Below, piece by piece: positions 8,551 to 16,726 of a stretch of 48,736 nucleotides of DNA (within the stretch, counting starts at the first letter, position 1; each line of letters opens with the position of its first letter). The stretch comes from SAR116 cluster bacterium AG-325-I21 (GTDB taxonomy: Bacteria; Pseudomonadota; Alphaproteobacteria; Puniceispirillales; Puniceispirillaceae). The position numbers and the translations under genes were made by a program. The stretch is from assembly GCA_003282865.1 (NCBI GenBank), contig QBYK01000012.1, positions 1-48,736 of the forward strand, read 5' to 3'. The notes beneath the pieces were generated by a model. That model searched no databases, had not been told where the DNA came from, and saw only the letters and a list, made by a program, of their open reading frames with translations.

Positions 8551-9896
8551 CAGGCAATCCCCTTAACAGGATTATTTGTTTGTTCATATGCTCTGACATC
8601 TGATTGCCAGGGGATATCTACGCCCAAGGTTTTTGCAACTGCGATTGCTGATTTCAAACCATCCTCGTGAAATCCAAATCCAGTCCAGGCACCGGCAAAA
8701 AACAGCCCATTCTTACCCTGAATCTTGCCAAGGCGTGGCTGTGCTGCGATTGCTTTGTGATCAAATACTGGATGCCTGTAACGAAACTCCCCGTGAATAA
8801 GCTCTTCATTAGGCATAGTTAGGGGATTCAACGTTTCATAGAGTGGATATGCCAGATCAATTGATTGCAACCGATTCATCCAGTAGGTCAAACAAAGATC
8901 ATTTGCTGCGGTTGGCCCTGACCCCCCGAGATTTGATACGCGTGGTTGCCCAGGCAAGCTGTCAGACACATAATTCCAAGCTGCCCATGCTCTCCGACGT
9001 TTTGGCATTAGTTTCGCGTCTGAATGCAATACTGCGCAGTTGTTCTGGAACTGGAATGCACTCAGTATATCGCGCTCATCTTTACTGGCGTCTTGGATTA
9101 GGGCAAGCGATTGATCCGCATGGGCTGCCAACACAACAGCATCAAACCAGATCTCGCCTTGCCCCTCAATATTGACCATAACCCCACCATTCGTTCGCCT
9201 TAGGTGGCGAATATTTGTGTTCAAATTTATCCGGTCGACAAGGTGTGCCGCAATCCTTCTCACATACTCGCGTGACCCACCAGCAACCGTTCGCCATTGG
9301 GGACGATCAATAAAATTCAACAATTTGTGATTCTCCATAAACCGCATAAATGAGCGCACCGGGAAATTCATCATTGAATCTGTCGATGCCGACCAGATTG
9401 CTGCACCCATGGGCACCAAATGATCATCAATAAAAGCAGATCCATAGCCCTGACGTGCAACAAATTGACCCAAAGTTTCATTGACTGGCCCATCAGTTGC
9501 CCGACCAGACCCAGTTTTATAAAATCGTATTAAATCAGCAAGCATTGACCAATACCGCTTTTTCAATAGATTTGCAGGTTGCGCCAAAAGTCCTTTAATA
9601 GAACCTTCATACTCAAGCTCGCCTTGACCAAGTGAGACTGAAAATGACATGTCAGTTCTCAAATGGGGCACTGATAAGATAGAAAAAAGAGACATTAAAT
9701 TAGGGTAATTCAGTGGATTATAGACTATAAAACCTGTATCCACTGGAACGCTAACATCACCAAAATTGGCATCAACTGTATTGCTATGCCCACCTATCCG
9801 TCCTGCGCTTTCAAACAAATGAACATCTGCATGATTTCGCAAGAGAAACCCTGACGCTAAGCCAGAGATACCGGAACCTATAATTGCAATTCGCAT
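8550..9896 (-). CDS. FAD-dependent amine oxidase-like protein
   Basis: This flavoprotein of about 448 residues begins MRIAIIGSGISGLASG, a textbook Rossmann FAD-binding motif, followed by FESAGRIGGHSNT (the second ADP-ribose contact) and the C-terminal FFAGAWTGFGFHEDG that closes on FAD. The ATG at 9896 is preferred over the upstream GTG at 9905 because it directly precedes the conserved fold and has AGGG about 10 nt upstream. Proteins of this group head DUF1365/CFA operons and have been linked to desaturation or oxidation of acyl chains, including furan fatty acid formation in Rhodobacter. That role is inference here. A 140-nt AT-rich divergent spacer separates it from the aldo/keto reductase gene. 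Confidence 0.88.
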   Translation of the reverse strand: MRIAIIGSGISGLASGFLLRNHADVHLFESAGRIGGHSNTVDANFGDVSVPVDTGFIVYNPLNYPNLMSLFSILSVPHLRTDMSFSVSLGQGELEYEGSIKGLLAQPANLLKKRYWSMLADLIRFYKTGSGRATDGPVNETLGQFVARQGYGSAFIDDHLVPMGAAIWSASTDSMMNFPVRSFMRFMENHKLLNFIDRPQWRTVAGGSREYVRRIAAHLVDRINLNTNIRHLRRTNGGVMVNIEGQGEIWFDAVVLAAHADQSLALIQDASKDERDILSAFQFQNNCAVLHSDAKLMPKRRRAWAAWNYVSDSLPGQPRVSNLGGSGPTAANDLCLTYWMNRLQSIDLAYPLYETLNPLTMPNEELIHGEFRYRHPVFDHKAIAAQPRLGKIQGKNGLFFAGAWTGFGFHEDGLKSAIAVAKTLGVDIPWQSDVRAYEQTNNPVKGIA

Positions 9897-10039
9897 AACC
9901 CACACCCTGACTTTAAGAAATCAGTATAATTAGATTTGCTTGGCATTTCATCGTCTTTTTAGGTAGTCATTAAATAAAATTAATAAGAAAGAGACAAAAC
10001 AGCTGTTCGGCCCCCCCAGGATAATGATACGAGGATTTT

Positions 10040-11083
10040 ATGCGGTACAACAAACTTGGCCGGACTGATATTTCAGTAAGCGCGCTTTGCCTTGGCTCAA
10101 TGACATGGGGCACCCAGAACACAGCTAGGGAAGGCCATGCCCAAATTGACATGGCGCTTGACCACGGCATTAACTTCATTGATACCGCCGAGATGTATCC
10201 GGTAAACCCACGCAGCAAGGAAACTCAAGGAGATACGGAGCGAGTTCTTGGGAGGTGGATTAGCCAATCGGGACGACGACAAGATATTGTTCTTGCAACA
10301 AAAATATGTGGAAAAGGCTATGAGAATGTGCGCAATGGCGTTCCCATTTCTCCAACGACTATTGACCTTGCCCTTGATGCATCACTGCGATCTTTGCAAA
10401 CAGATTATATTGACTTATACCAGCTGCATTGGCCCAACCGCGGCTCGTACATGTTTCGTCAGAATTGGAATTATGATCCAAGCGATCAAAATAGTGGTGA
10501 GGCGTTGGACCATATGCACGATGTTCTTAATCACCTTGAAAAATGTCGCCTTGCCGGAAAAATTCGTCATGTAGGCCTTTCGAATGAAACAGCGTGGGGT
10601 ACAATGCGCTGGCTTCAGATTGCTGCGGCCAACGGTTTACCAAGAATGGTTAGCGTACAAAATGAATACAGTCTTCTTTGCCGCCATTTTGACCTCGATA
10701 TGGCAGAGGTTGCCCATCACGAAAAGGTCGGTTTGCTATCATTTTCGCCGCTAGCTGCAGGATTGTTGACCGGAAAATATAGCGGCGATGTAATTCCAGA
10801 TGGATCACGGCGTACCTATGTTGCAGATCTTGGTGGGCGTATAAGTGAGTCTATATGGCCTGCGGTTGACACGTACCTCGATATTGCAATGACACATAAA
10901 CTGAATGCTGCACAGATGGCACTTGCATGGGCACAATCAAGGCCCTTTATGACATCAGTAATCTTTGGGGCGACAACGCTGCACCAACTGGCAATTGCAC
11001 TTGGGGCGGCCGATATTACGCTTGGCCCAGATGTCATGGATGATATCGCTGCCGCGTATCGCCAATTTCCAGTGCCATTTTAG
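10040..11083 (+). CDS. Aldo/keto reductase, Tas-like
   Basis: This 347-residue NADPH-dependent aldo/keto reductase is closely patterned on Escherichia coli Tas. It shows RYNKLGRTDISVSALCLGSMTWG at the N-terminus (in two parts), the catalytic Asp in DTAEMYP (D48, Y53), the lysine of LATKICG, the QLHWP histidine and the SFSPLAAGLLTGKY cofactor-binding stretch. GATTLHQL near the C-terminus contacts the 2'-phosphate in relatives. The start has GAGG 6 nt upstream. It precedes the tartrate/D-malate dehydrogenase-like gene by 69 nt in the same direction, so the two may be co-transcribed. The physiological substrate is unknown. Confidence 0.88.
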   Translation: MRYNKLGRTDISVSALCLGSMTWGTQNTAREGHAQIDMALDHGINFIDTAEMYPVNPRSKETQGDTERVLGRWISQSGRRQDIVLATKICGKGYENVRNGVPISPTTIDLALDASLRSLQTDYIDLYQLHWPNRGSYMFRQNWNYDPSDQNSGEALDHMHDVLNHLEKCRLAGKIRHVGLSNETAWGTMRWLQIAAANGLPRMVSVQNEYSLLCRHFDLDMAEVAHHEKVGLLSFSPLAAGLLTGKYSGDVIPDGSRRTYVADLGGRISESIWPAVDTYLDIAMTHKLNAAQMALAWAQSRPFMTSVIFGATTLHQLAIALGAADITLGPDVMDDIAAAYRQFPVPF

Positions 11084-11152
11084 CAAATAAGATAATCGAG
11101 TAAATATTACGCTCAGAGGCAACAACCTTAGTCAAAGAAACGGGAAAATATC

Positions 11153-12229
11153 ATGTCTAAAAACAGGTTAAATATTGCAGTCATTCCAGGTGATGGTATC
11201 GGCAAAGAGGTCATTCCCGAGGGATTACGGGTGATTCAAGCTGCCATGGACCGATTTGATATCAACCTTCATTTCGATCATTTTGATTTTGCAAGTTATG
11301 ACTATTACACCAAACATGGGCAGATGATGCCAGATAATTGGAAAGACCAAATTAGTAATCACGATGCCATTTACTTCGGCGCTGTTGGCTGGCCAGATGG
11401 GGTACCTGACCATATTTCATTGTGGGGATCGCTAATCCTATTCCGTCGTGAATTTGATCAATATATTAGTTTACGACCGGCCAAACTTTTACCCGGTGTC
11501 CCATCTCCATTAGCTAATCGTGGCCCGGGCGATGTAAATATGATGATTGTCCGTGAAAATACCGAAGGTGAGTATTCATCAGTTGGTGGACGCATGTTTT
11601 CCGGCACTGACCGCGAATTTGTATCACAGCAGACTGTAATGACCCGTACTGGCGTTGACCGTGTATTGAAATTTGCATTTGAATTAGCACAATCCCGCCC
11701 ACGCAAACATCTGACATCAGCAACCAAATCAAACGGTATCTCGATTACAATGCCCTATTGGGACGAACGCGTAGAGGAGATGGCAAAATCCTTCAAAGAT
11801 GTTACCTGGGACAAATATCATATCGATATTTTGACCGCTAACTTTGTTCTTCATCCAGATTGGTTTGATGTCGTTGTAGCATCAAACCTGTTTGGCGACA
11901 TCCTGTCAGACCTTGGCCCCGCCTGCACTGGAACTATTGGAGTTGCTCCATCTGGCAATATTAATCCAGAACGCTTGTTTCCATCATTATTTGAACCAGT
12001 TCATGGCTCAGCGCCTGATATTGCGGGCAAAGGTATTGCCAACCCAGTTGGGCAAATTTGGGCTGGAGCGATGATGTTAGAACATCTTGGATTCGTTGAG
12101 GCCGCAACCTGTATTACCGATGCCATCGATGTCGCTCTATCAACATCAGTAATGCGTACCAGTGATCTGAACGGCACTGCAAACACGGTGTCTTGTGGCA
12201 AAGCCATTGCCAAAATTGTTGCAGGTTAA
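11153..12229 (+). CDS. Tartrate dehydrogenase / D-malate dehydrogenase family protein
   Basis: This 358-residue member of the isocitrate/isopropylmalate dehydrogenase superfamily is closest in pattern to TtuC/YeaU (DmlA). These NAD- and divalent-cation-dependent enzymes oxidatively decarboxylate D-malate or tartrate. IPGDGIGKEV is at residues 11-20, AVGWPDGVPDH and SLWGSLILFRREFDQY carry the substrate-pocket insert typical of this subgroup, RENTEGEYS contacts substrate, NLFGDILSDLG holds metal ligands, and EPVHGSAPDIAGKGIANP binds NAD. Length is normal. A second superfamily member at 43141-44235 is more divergent. D-malate or tartrate fits the hydroxy-acid theme of the window, but substrate cannot be fixed by reading alone. 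Confidence 0.88.
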   Translation: MSKNRLNIAVIPGDGIGKEVIPEGLRVIQAAMDRFDINLHFDHFDFASYDYYTKHGQMMPDNWKDQISNHDAIYFGAVGWPDGVPDHISLWGSLILFRREFDQYISLRPAKLLPGVPSPLANRGPGDVNMMIVRENTEGEYSSVGGRMFSGTDREFVSQQTVMTRTGVDRVLKFAFELAQSRPRKHLTSATKSNGISITMPYWDERVEEMAKSFKDVTWDKYHIDILTANFVLHPDWFDVVVASNLFGDILSDLGPACTGTIGVAPSGNINPERLFPSLFEPVHGSAPDIAGKGIANPVGQIWAGAMMLEHLGFVEAATCITDAIDVALSTSVMRTSDLNGTANTVSCGKAIAKIVAG

Positions 12230-12234
12230 AATAT

Positions 12235-12640
12235 ATGGGGTTTTGAATTCACCCGACACTCAAAAAAGACACTATTTTTGTTGGCCGGTCAAACGCATTA
12301 CAAATCAGGCTGGTTGATGACGTTCGCTATTTCTGGTTTATAATTATTCCCGAAACAACGGCTAACGAACTGCATGAGTTGAATGAAGTTATGGTCCGTT
12401 CTCTATGGGCAATGACGCGACATCTCGGCGGGCATTAAAAACACATTGTAATGTAGCTTCAATCAGCACCGCAGCCATTGGTAATATGGTGCCCCAACTA
12501 CATGTGCACATTTTGGCACGTCACAAGGATGATGCCGAATGGCCCCAGACAATATGGGGGTATGGCGATATGCAGCCATTAGGTGAGACAACAAAGCGAC
12601 GCGGCTATGGACTATTCAAAGCTGGCTGGGCAGAATGTGA
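12235..12640 (+). pseudogene. HIT-domain hydrolase remnant
   Basis: A recognisable HIT-family (histidine triad nucleotide hydrolase) gene has lost its frame. ATG GGG TTT at 12235 runs straight into TGA at 12244, then the same frame continues I-H-P-T-L-K-K-D-T and V-D-D-V-R-Y-F-W-F-I to a TAA at 12436-12438. The second half, including NVAS, GNMVPQLHVHILAR (the H-x-H-x-h histidine triad) and DDAEWPQTIWG, is in another frame from about 12405-12432 onward. So there is a stop at codon 4 and a frameshift near 12405-12432, and the normal product cannot be made. It sits 5 nt after the dehydrogenase gene, so it may still be transcribed. The tail overlaps the end of the opposing DUF952 gene. Confidence 0.8.
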
Positions 12641-12951
12641 CGTCCATCGTCATCAATCAAAATCGGATCAACTCTCAAAACCGCTGATAACGACAAGGTG
12701 TCATAAAGATGAGGGAATAGGTTGCCGGTGCGCGCTGGTTCCCATTTTAAATCAAGCCTGCTTCCATCAATTGTCAAAAGCAGCAAATTCTTGACTCCCT
12801 CAAAATGCAGGCGCAGCGTTTCGCCAAGCTGTTCAGCCGTGGAAAAGTGGATAAAACCGTCTCTGAGATCAATTTCTGCGCCGATAAAGTGGCCTTCGGC
12901 TCTAGCTTTTTCCCATAAATCAACATCACATATTTTATAAATAAGGCTTAT
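12616..12951 (-). CDS. DUF952 family protein, apparently starting at AUA
   Basis: An uninterrupted 111-codon minus-strand frame encodes a DUF952 protein: S-L-I-Y-K-I-C, then LWEKARAEGHF, DLRDGFIHFSTAEQ (family core), LLLLTIDG, LKWEPARTGNLFPHLY and a late DGRHILP. Every family landmark is present at normal spacing. The only codon in the right place to start is ATA at 12949-12951 (I-S-L-I-Y, where relatives have M-S/T-x-I-Y). It lies 8 nt after a good ribosome site, GGAGG. The nearby ATG at 12958 is in another frame and hits TAA after seven codons. Either the start codon mutated from ATG, silencing the gene, or AUA is used at low efficiency. Function of DUF952 is unknown. Confidence 0.75.
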   Translation of the reverse strand: MSLIYKICDVDLWEKARAEGHFIGAEIDLRDGFIHFSTAEQLGETLRLHFEGVKNLLLLTIDGSRLDLKWEPARTGNLFPHLYDTLSLSAVLRVDPILIDDDGRHILPSQL

Positions 12952-13091
12952 ATCTCATTCCTCCCTCACTGGATTTGAGTGCGTTGCACTGAACAAAAAA
13001 CATGAATGCCCACGTTATGAAAAGCAATCATCTGTCTTAAGCATGCCCAACACCTTGACGGTAACTGGCCTCATCACCATTTCTCTAATCA

Positions 13092-13613
13092 ATGGCTAAG
13101 AATCAAACAAAATTACAACCGCTCGAACGACTAACTATATGGCCGCATCGTTCGCTGTCGCGTAAAGGATTTATAGTTTTAATAACTATTCTAGCTGGCC
13201 TGCTATTCACCATTGGAGTTGGTTTCTTTTTGGCTGGTGCATGGCCCGTTATTGGATTTCTAGGACTAGAACTACTTGTTGTTTGGGGCGCTTTCAATCT
13301 AAATTATCGCGCAGCAAAAGTGCGAGAGACTATCGAAACAAACACTGAAACACTAAAGATCAAACATACTGATGAGCGCGGAAAATTAGCAATAACAGAA
13401 TTCCCTGTTGGTTGGGTTCGGATCCACCTAAGCCCTTCAGTCACGCCAGGCGAATCAGCTAGCTACCGCCAGCGTGTGATTTTATCTAGCCATGGCCGAA
13501 AAGCTGAGGTTGGTGAGTTTCTGCACCCGGCTGAGAAAGCCAAGCTTAGCCGTGAGGTTGATCGCATGGTTAGCCGGTCCAGAGCAGCCCGTGATAAAAT
13601 CTTTCGGCAGTAA
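13092..13613 (+). CDS. DUF2244 integral membrane protein
   Basis: This 173-residue protein has the DUF2244 layout. A short cytoplasmic N-terminus with PHRSLSRKGF is followed by two closely spaced transmembrane helices (about residues 27-48 and 52-68, the second containing the ELLVVWGAF family pattern), then a soluble domain with GWVRIHL and a late EVGEFLHPAEK pattern. DUF2244 proteins are common in alphaproteobacteria and often lie near cytochrome oxidase genes, which is not the case here. The function is unknown. The gene converges on the CoxL-like gene with 19 nt between stops. The ATG at 13092 is the natural start. Confidence 0.85.
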   Translation: MAKNQTKLQPLERLTIWPHRSLSRKGFIVLITILAGLLFTIGVGFFLAGAWPVIGFLGLELLVVWGAFNLNYRAAKVRETIETNTETLKIKHTDERGKLAITEFPVGWVRIHLSPSVTPGESASYRQRVILSSHGRKAEVGEFLHPAEKAKLSREVDRMVSRSRAARDKIFRQ

Positions 13614-13632
13614 GTCGGAGATCCAGCCATTC

Positions 13633-15960
13633 TTATTCGCCTATTGGCATTTTGTTGCATGATTTTGCAGCGTTGAGGGCCTGCCAAACACGGTGCGGCG
13701 TGGCAGGCATTTCAAAATTGGTTACACCCACACTTGCCATCGCGTTGACAACGGCATTCATTGTGGCTGCCAATGATCCAACTGTACCCGCCTCGCCAAC
13801 GCCTTTTGCCCCAAGAGGGTTAATCTTGGTTGGCACAGCAATGGTCGAAACTCGAAAATTAGGTAAATCTGCCGCGATTGGCATCTGGTAATCCATAAAT
13901 GACCCGGTAATTAATTGGCCAGTAGGATCATAGCACAATATCTCACCAAGAGCCTGCCCGATACCTTGTGCAATACCACCATGCATCTGGCCTTCCACAA
14001 GATCTTGATTCAAGACAGTGCCAACATCTTCTACAACCACATAATCGGCAAAGCTAACCCTGCCAGTGGCTGGATCAATTTCAACCTCACAAATATGGCA
14101 ACCATTTGGATAGGTTACATCAGGCGGCAGAAACTCGCCAAGAACACTCAAACCCCCAGCCGTATTGCTGTGACTGGCAATCTCGCTCCAGTCCATTGGA
14201 GCCTTGCTTTCATCCCAAGCGTGATGAAACAGACCAGATTCAAATCGTATGGCATCAGCATTACAGCCAAAAACACCAGCGGCAACTGATTTACCGGATG
14301 CGATGAATTCGTTCAACGCCACATGAACCGCAGAACCGCCAATAACCGTTGCTGCAGACCCACCGCTGCCCTTTCCTGATGGAAGTAAATCAGTATCGCC
14401 CTGTTGGTAGATTATATTTTTGAGATCAACACCAAGCCGCTTCGATGCCATACGAGCCAACGCGGTTTCATGCCCTTGTCCAACCGACATAAGCCCCGGT
14501 GAAATGACAATCTGCCCATCAGGACGTACGGTTATCCTTGCAACATCTTTGCGAAGCTGCTTCAGGGGCCCACCTGCAACCTCAATGGGGTTTGCAATTC
14601 CGATCCCGCGCAGCAAGCCGCGCGCTTCGGACTTTTTGCGGCGTTTAGCAAAGCCGACATAATCTGCATTTTTCGCAGCAGTTGAAACAATTTTTGGAAA
14701 ATTGCCAGAGTCATAATTAAATGTAAGCGCTGTCTGATAGGGCATTGCTTCTGCGGGGATTAGATTCTGCTCGCGAAGTGCCAAAGGATCGCGCCCGGTT
14801 TCCCTTGCCGCCTGATCGATAAGCCGTTCAATCACGTATGTTGCTTCGGGCCGACCAAATCCCCGATAGGGGGAAGTTTGCATCGTATTGGTGAAAAAAA
14901 ATGACATCTGGGTCGCGATACTTGGAGTTTTATACTGACCGGCAACACCACCCATATTATTCAAGAGTCCTTTTGACCGACGGGATAGATAGGCACCCGT
15001 ATCAATATGCGCATCAACCCACAACGCGGTAAAATTACCATCAACATCAAGTCCAAGGGAGGACGTACCGCTCACAGCGCGTGCATGCTCATCACTAAGG
15101 AAGGACTCGCCACGATCTGCTGTCCAAAACACCGGCTGCTTTAACCGGCGCGCCGCCCAGATAACCAGCGCATCCTCGCGATAAAGCGTTCCTTTCATGC
15201 CAAATGATCCACCGACATCAGGAGTGATTACTCGCACCTCATCAGGGCTTATGCTAAAAAGTTGAGCAATTTCACCATGCAAGGCAAATGGGCTTTGCCC
15301 ACTTGTGATAATACAGGTTTTCCCATTTTCATCGATAAAACCGATGGAATTCCGCATTTCCATGGCACATGCAGTAATTTTTGAAATATTAAATTCAAAG
15401 TGACTGACATGGGCCGATACTGCCAGCGCCGCATCAACCGCTACACGGTCACCAAGGCGGTGCAAGGACGCAATATTATCTGTAGTCCCTGGCCAAACAA
15501 GCGGCCCGTCAAGCATATCATTAACGGATAAGGCGAGTGTATCGCTAGCATCAATGTCTAGCGCAATGAGTTCTACAGCATCAGCTGCCGCCTGCTTTGA
15601 TGTTGCAATCACCATCGCCAATGGTTCACCAAGATGCCTAATTTCGGACCCGTTTAGCAGCGGACGTGGGCTATCAACAGTAACCCCGCCATCATCACGG
15701 ACAGGACCGCCTGTCCAGATCATATTGGCGATTCCATCTTCAGTTGCATCTGAAGCTGTTAGAACCGCAACAACACCTGGGGCTTTTTTAGCATCGCTGC
15801 AATCTAGATGATTTAACGTGCCAATGGCAAAAGGGCTCCGGAGGAAAACCGCATGAAGTGCGTCATCGGGAACTAAATCTGCGGTAAATTTTCCACAGCC
15901 AGATACAAAACGTATATCTTCGAGACGGCCTTCTGGGGCGGGGATTGTTTGATCGTTCAT
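13633..15960 (-). CDS. Xanthine dehydrogenase/CO dehydrogenase-type molybdopterin-binding large subunit (CoxL-like), orphan
   Basis: This 775-residue molybdenum hydroxylase large subunit shows GRLEDIRFVSGCGKF at the N-terminus, PDVGGSFGMKG (molybdopterin contact), the substrate-loop SPYRGFGRPEATYVIERLID (PYRGFGR, the form II-like rather than the AYRCSFR pattern of true CO dehydrogenase), GQGHETALAR, and the catalytic glutamate in GAKGVGEAGTVGS. The size is normal. The medium (FAD) and small ([2Fe-2S]) subunits normally encoded beside it are absent on both flanks. It probably oxidises an aldehyde or N-heterocycle, but the substrate is unknown and CO oxidation is unlikely. The molybdenum cofactor operon lies upstream in the same direction, separated by 290 nt of AT-rich DNA. 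Confidence 0.88.
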   Translation of the reverse strand: MNDQTIPAPEGRLEDIRFVSGCGKFTADLVPDDALHAVFLRSPFAIGTLNHLDCSDAKKAPGVVAVLTASDATEDGIANMIWTGGPVRDDGGVTVDSPRPLLNGSEIRHLGEPLAMVIATSKQAAADAVELIALDIDASDTLALSVNDMLDGPLVWPGTTDNIASLHRLGDRVAVDAALAVSAHVSHFEFNISKITACAMEMRNSIGFIDENGKTCIITSGQSPFALHGEIAQLFSISPDEVRVITPDVGGSFGMKGTLYREDALVIWAARRLKQPVFWTADRGESFLSDEHARAVSGTSSLGLDVDGNFTALWVDAHIDTGAYLSRRSKGLLNNMGGVAGQYKTPSIATQMSFFFTNTMQTSPYRGFGRPEATYVIERLIDQAARETGRDPLALREQNLIPAEAMPYQTALTFNYDSGNFPKIVSTAAKNADYVGFAKRRKKSEARGLLRGIGIANPIEVAGGPLKQLRKDVARITVRPDGQIVISPGLMSVGQGHETALARMASKRLGVDLKNIIYQQGDTDLLPSGKGSGGSAATVIGGSAVHVALNEFIASGKSVAAGVFGCNADAIRFESGLFHHAWDESKAPMDWSEIASHSNTAGGLSVLGEFLPPDVTYPNGCHICEVEIDPATGRVSFADYVVVEDVGTVLNQDLVEGQMHGGIAQGIGQALGEILCYDPTGQLITGSFMDYQMPIAADLPNFRVSTIAVPTKINPLGAKGVGEAGTVGSLAATMNAVVNAMASVGVTNFEMPATPHRVWQALNAAKSCNKMPIGE

Positions 15961-16250
15961 ATCAAAACTCGTAGCTTACAAAACTTCATAATAACTTCTA
16001 TAAAACGGCTATTCCGCTGTCATAACATTGATAGCTAAATAGTTATTTTAACAAACAATGAAATATTTTTCAGCAAAGTAAAAACCTCAATTGGCATTAA
16101 TTCAACAAATGCGATTGGCCTGTATTTCTGCATCGCCTCATACGTCTAATTATGGCGGAAAAAACCAAGATTCTTAGTTCCTTTAATGTCGTATTAAAAT
16201 GAAAAAAACAAACAAATTCAAAAATTAGAAAATGTTAACAATAGTTCACG
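15961..16250. other. AT-rich spacer between moaE and the CoxL-like gene
   Basis: No coding frame, RNA gene or strong dyad is seen here. It should contain the end of the moa operon and the promoter of the CoxL-like gene (both minus strand). Confidence 0.5.
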
Positions 16251-16703
16251 CTAGTCTGAGTTATTCCATTGATCAACGGCTTTCTTATCCGAGTCTCGCG
16301 ATTCAACCCAGACAGCCCCATCTGGTCCATCCTCCAATTTCCAAAATGGTGCTTTTGTTTTGAGAAAATCCATAATGAAATTGGTGCCATCAAATGCCAT
16401 GCCCCGATGCGCCGACGAACAGCCGACAAACACAATATTTTCTTTAGGCAAAAGCCGTCCCACACGGTGGATCACCGTAACTTTTTTCAGCGACCAGCGG
16501 GCTTTTGCCTCATTGATAATAATCTCAATTTCGGACTCGGTCATTCCTGGATAATGTTCTAGTGTCATTGCAGTCAACCCACCGCCGTCCGGCAAGTCGC
16601 GGACAGTACCAGTAAAGGTGACAATAGCACCTGCATCTGGTGATTTCAGCGCCTCGTGCTCGGCCTTTATATCAAAATCATCTTCAGTAATTCTAATTGT
16701 CAT
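16251..16703 (-). CDS. moaE: Molybdopterin synthase catalytic subunit MoaE
   Basis: This 150-residue large subunit of molybdopterin synthase transfers sulfur from MoaD thiocarboxylate to precursor Z (cPMP). Visible motifs are GAIVTFTGTVRD, LEHYPGM, VIHRVGRLLPKENIVFVG, SSAHRGMAFDG (R-contacts) and the active-site lysine stretch LKTKAPFWKLE. Length and motif order match the family. It follows moeA by 23 nt as the last gene of moaA-mobB-moeA-moaE. The small subunit gene moaD, usually next to moaE, is not in the window and must lie elsewhere. The product serves the formate dehydrogenase and the CoxL-like enzyme encoded nearby. Confidence 0.94.
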   Translation of the reverse strand: MTIRITEDDFDIKAEHEALKSPDAGAIVTFTGTVRDLPDGGGLTAMTLEHYPGMTESEIEIIINEAKARWSLKKVTVIHRVGRLLPKENIVFVGCSSAHRGMAFDGTNFIMDFLKTKAPFWKLEDGPDGAVWVESRDSDKKAVDQWNNSD

Positions 16704-16726
16704 CTCGTCCTCCTCTAACAGCGCGG

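Noticed and set aside
13633-15960. True aerobic CO dehydrogenase (form I CoxL)
   Set aside because: The active-site loop reads P-Y-R-G-F-G-R, not A-Y-R-C-S-F-R, and coxM/coxS are absent.
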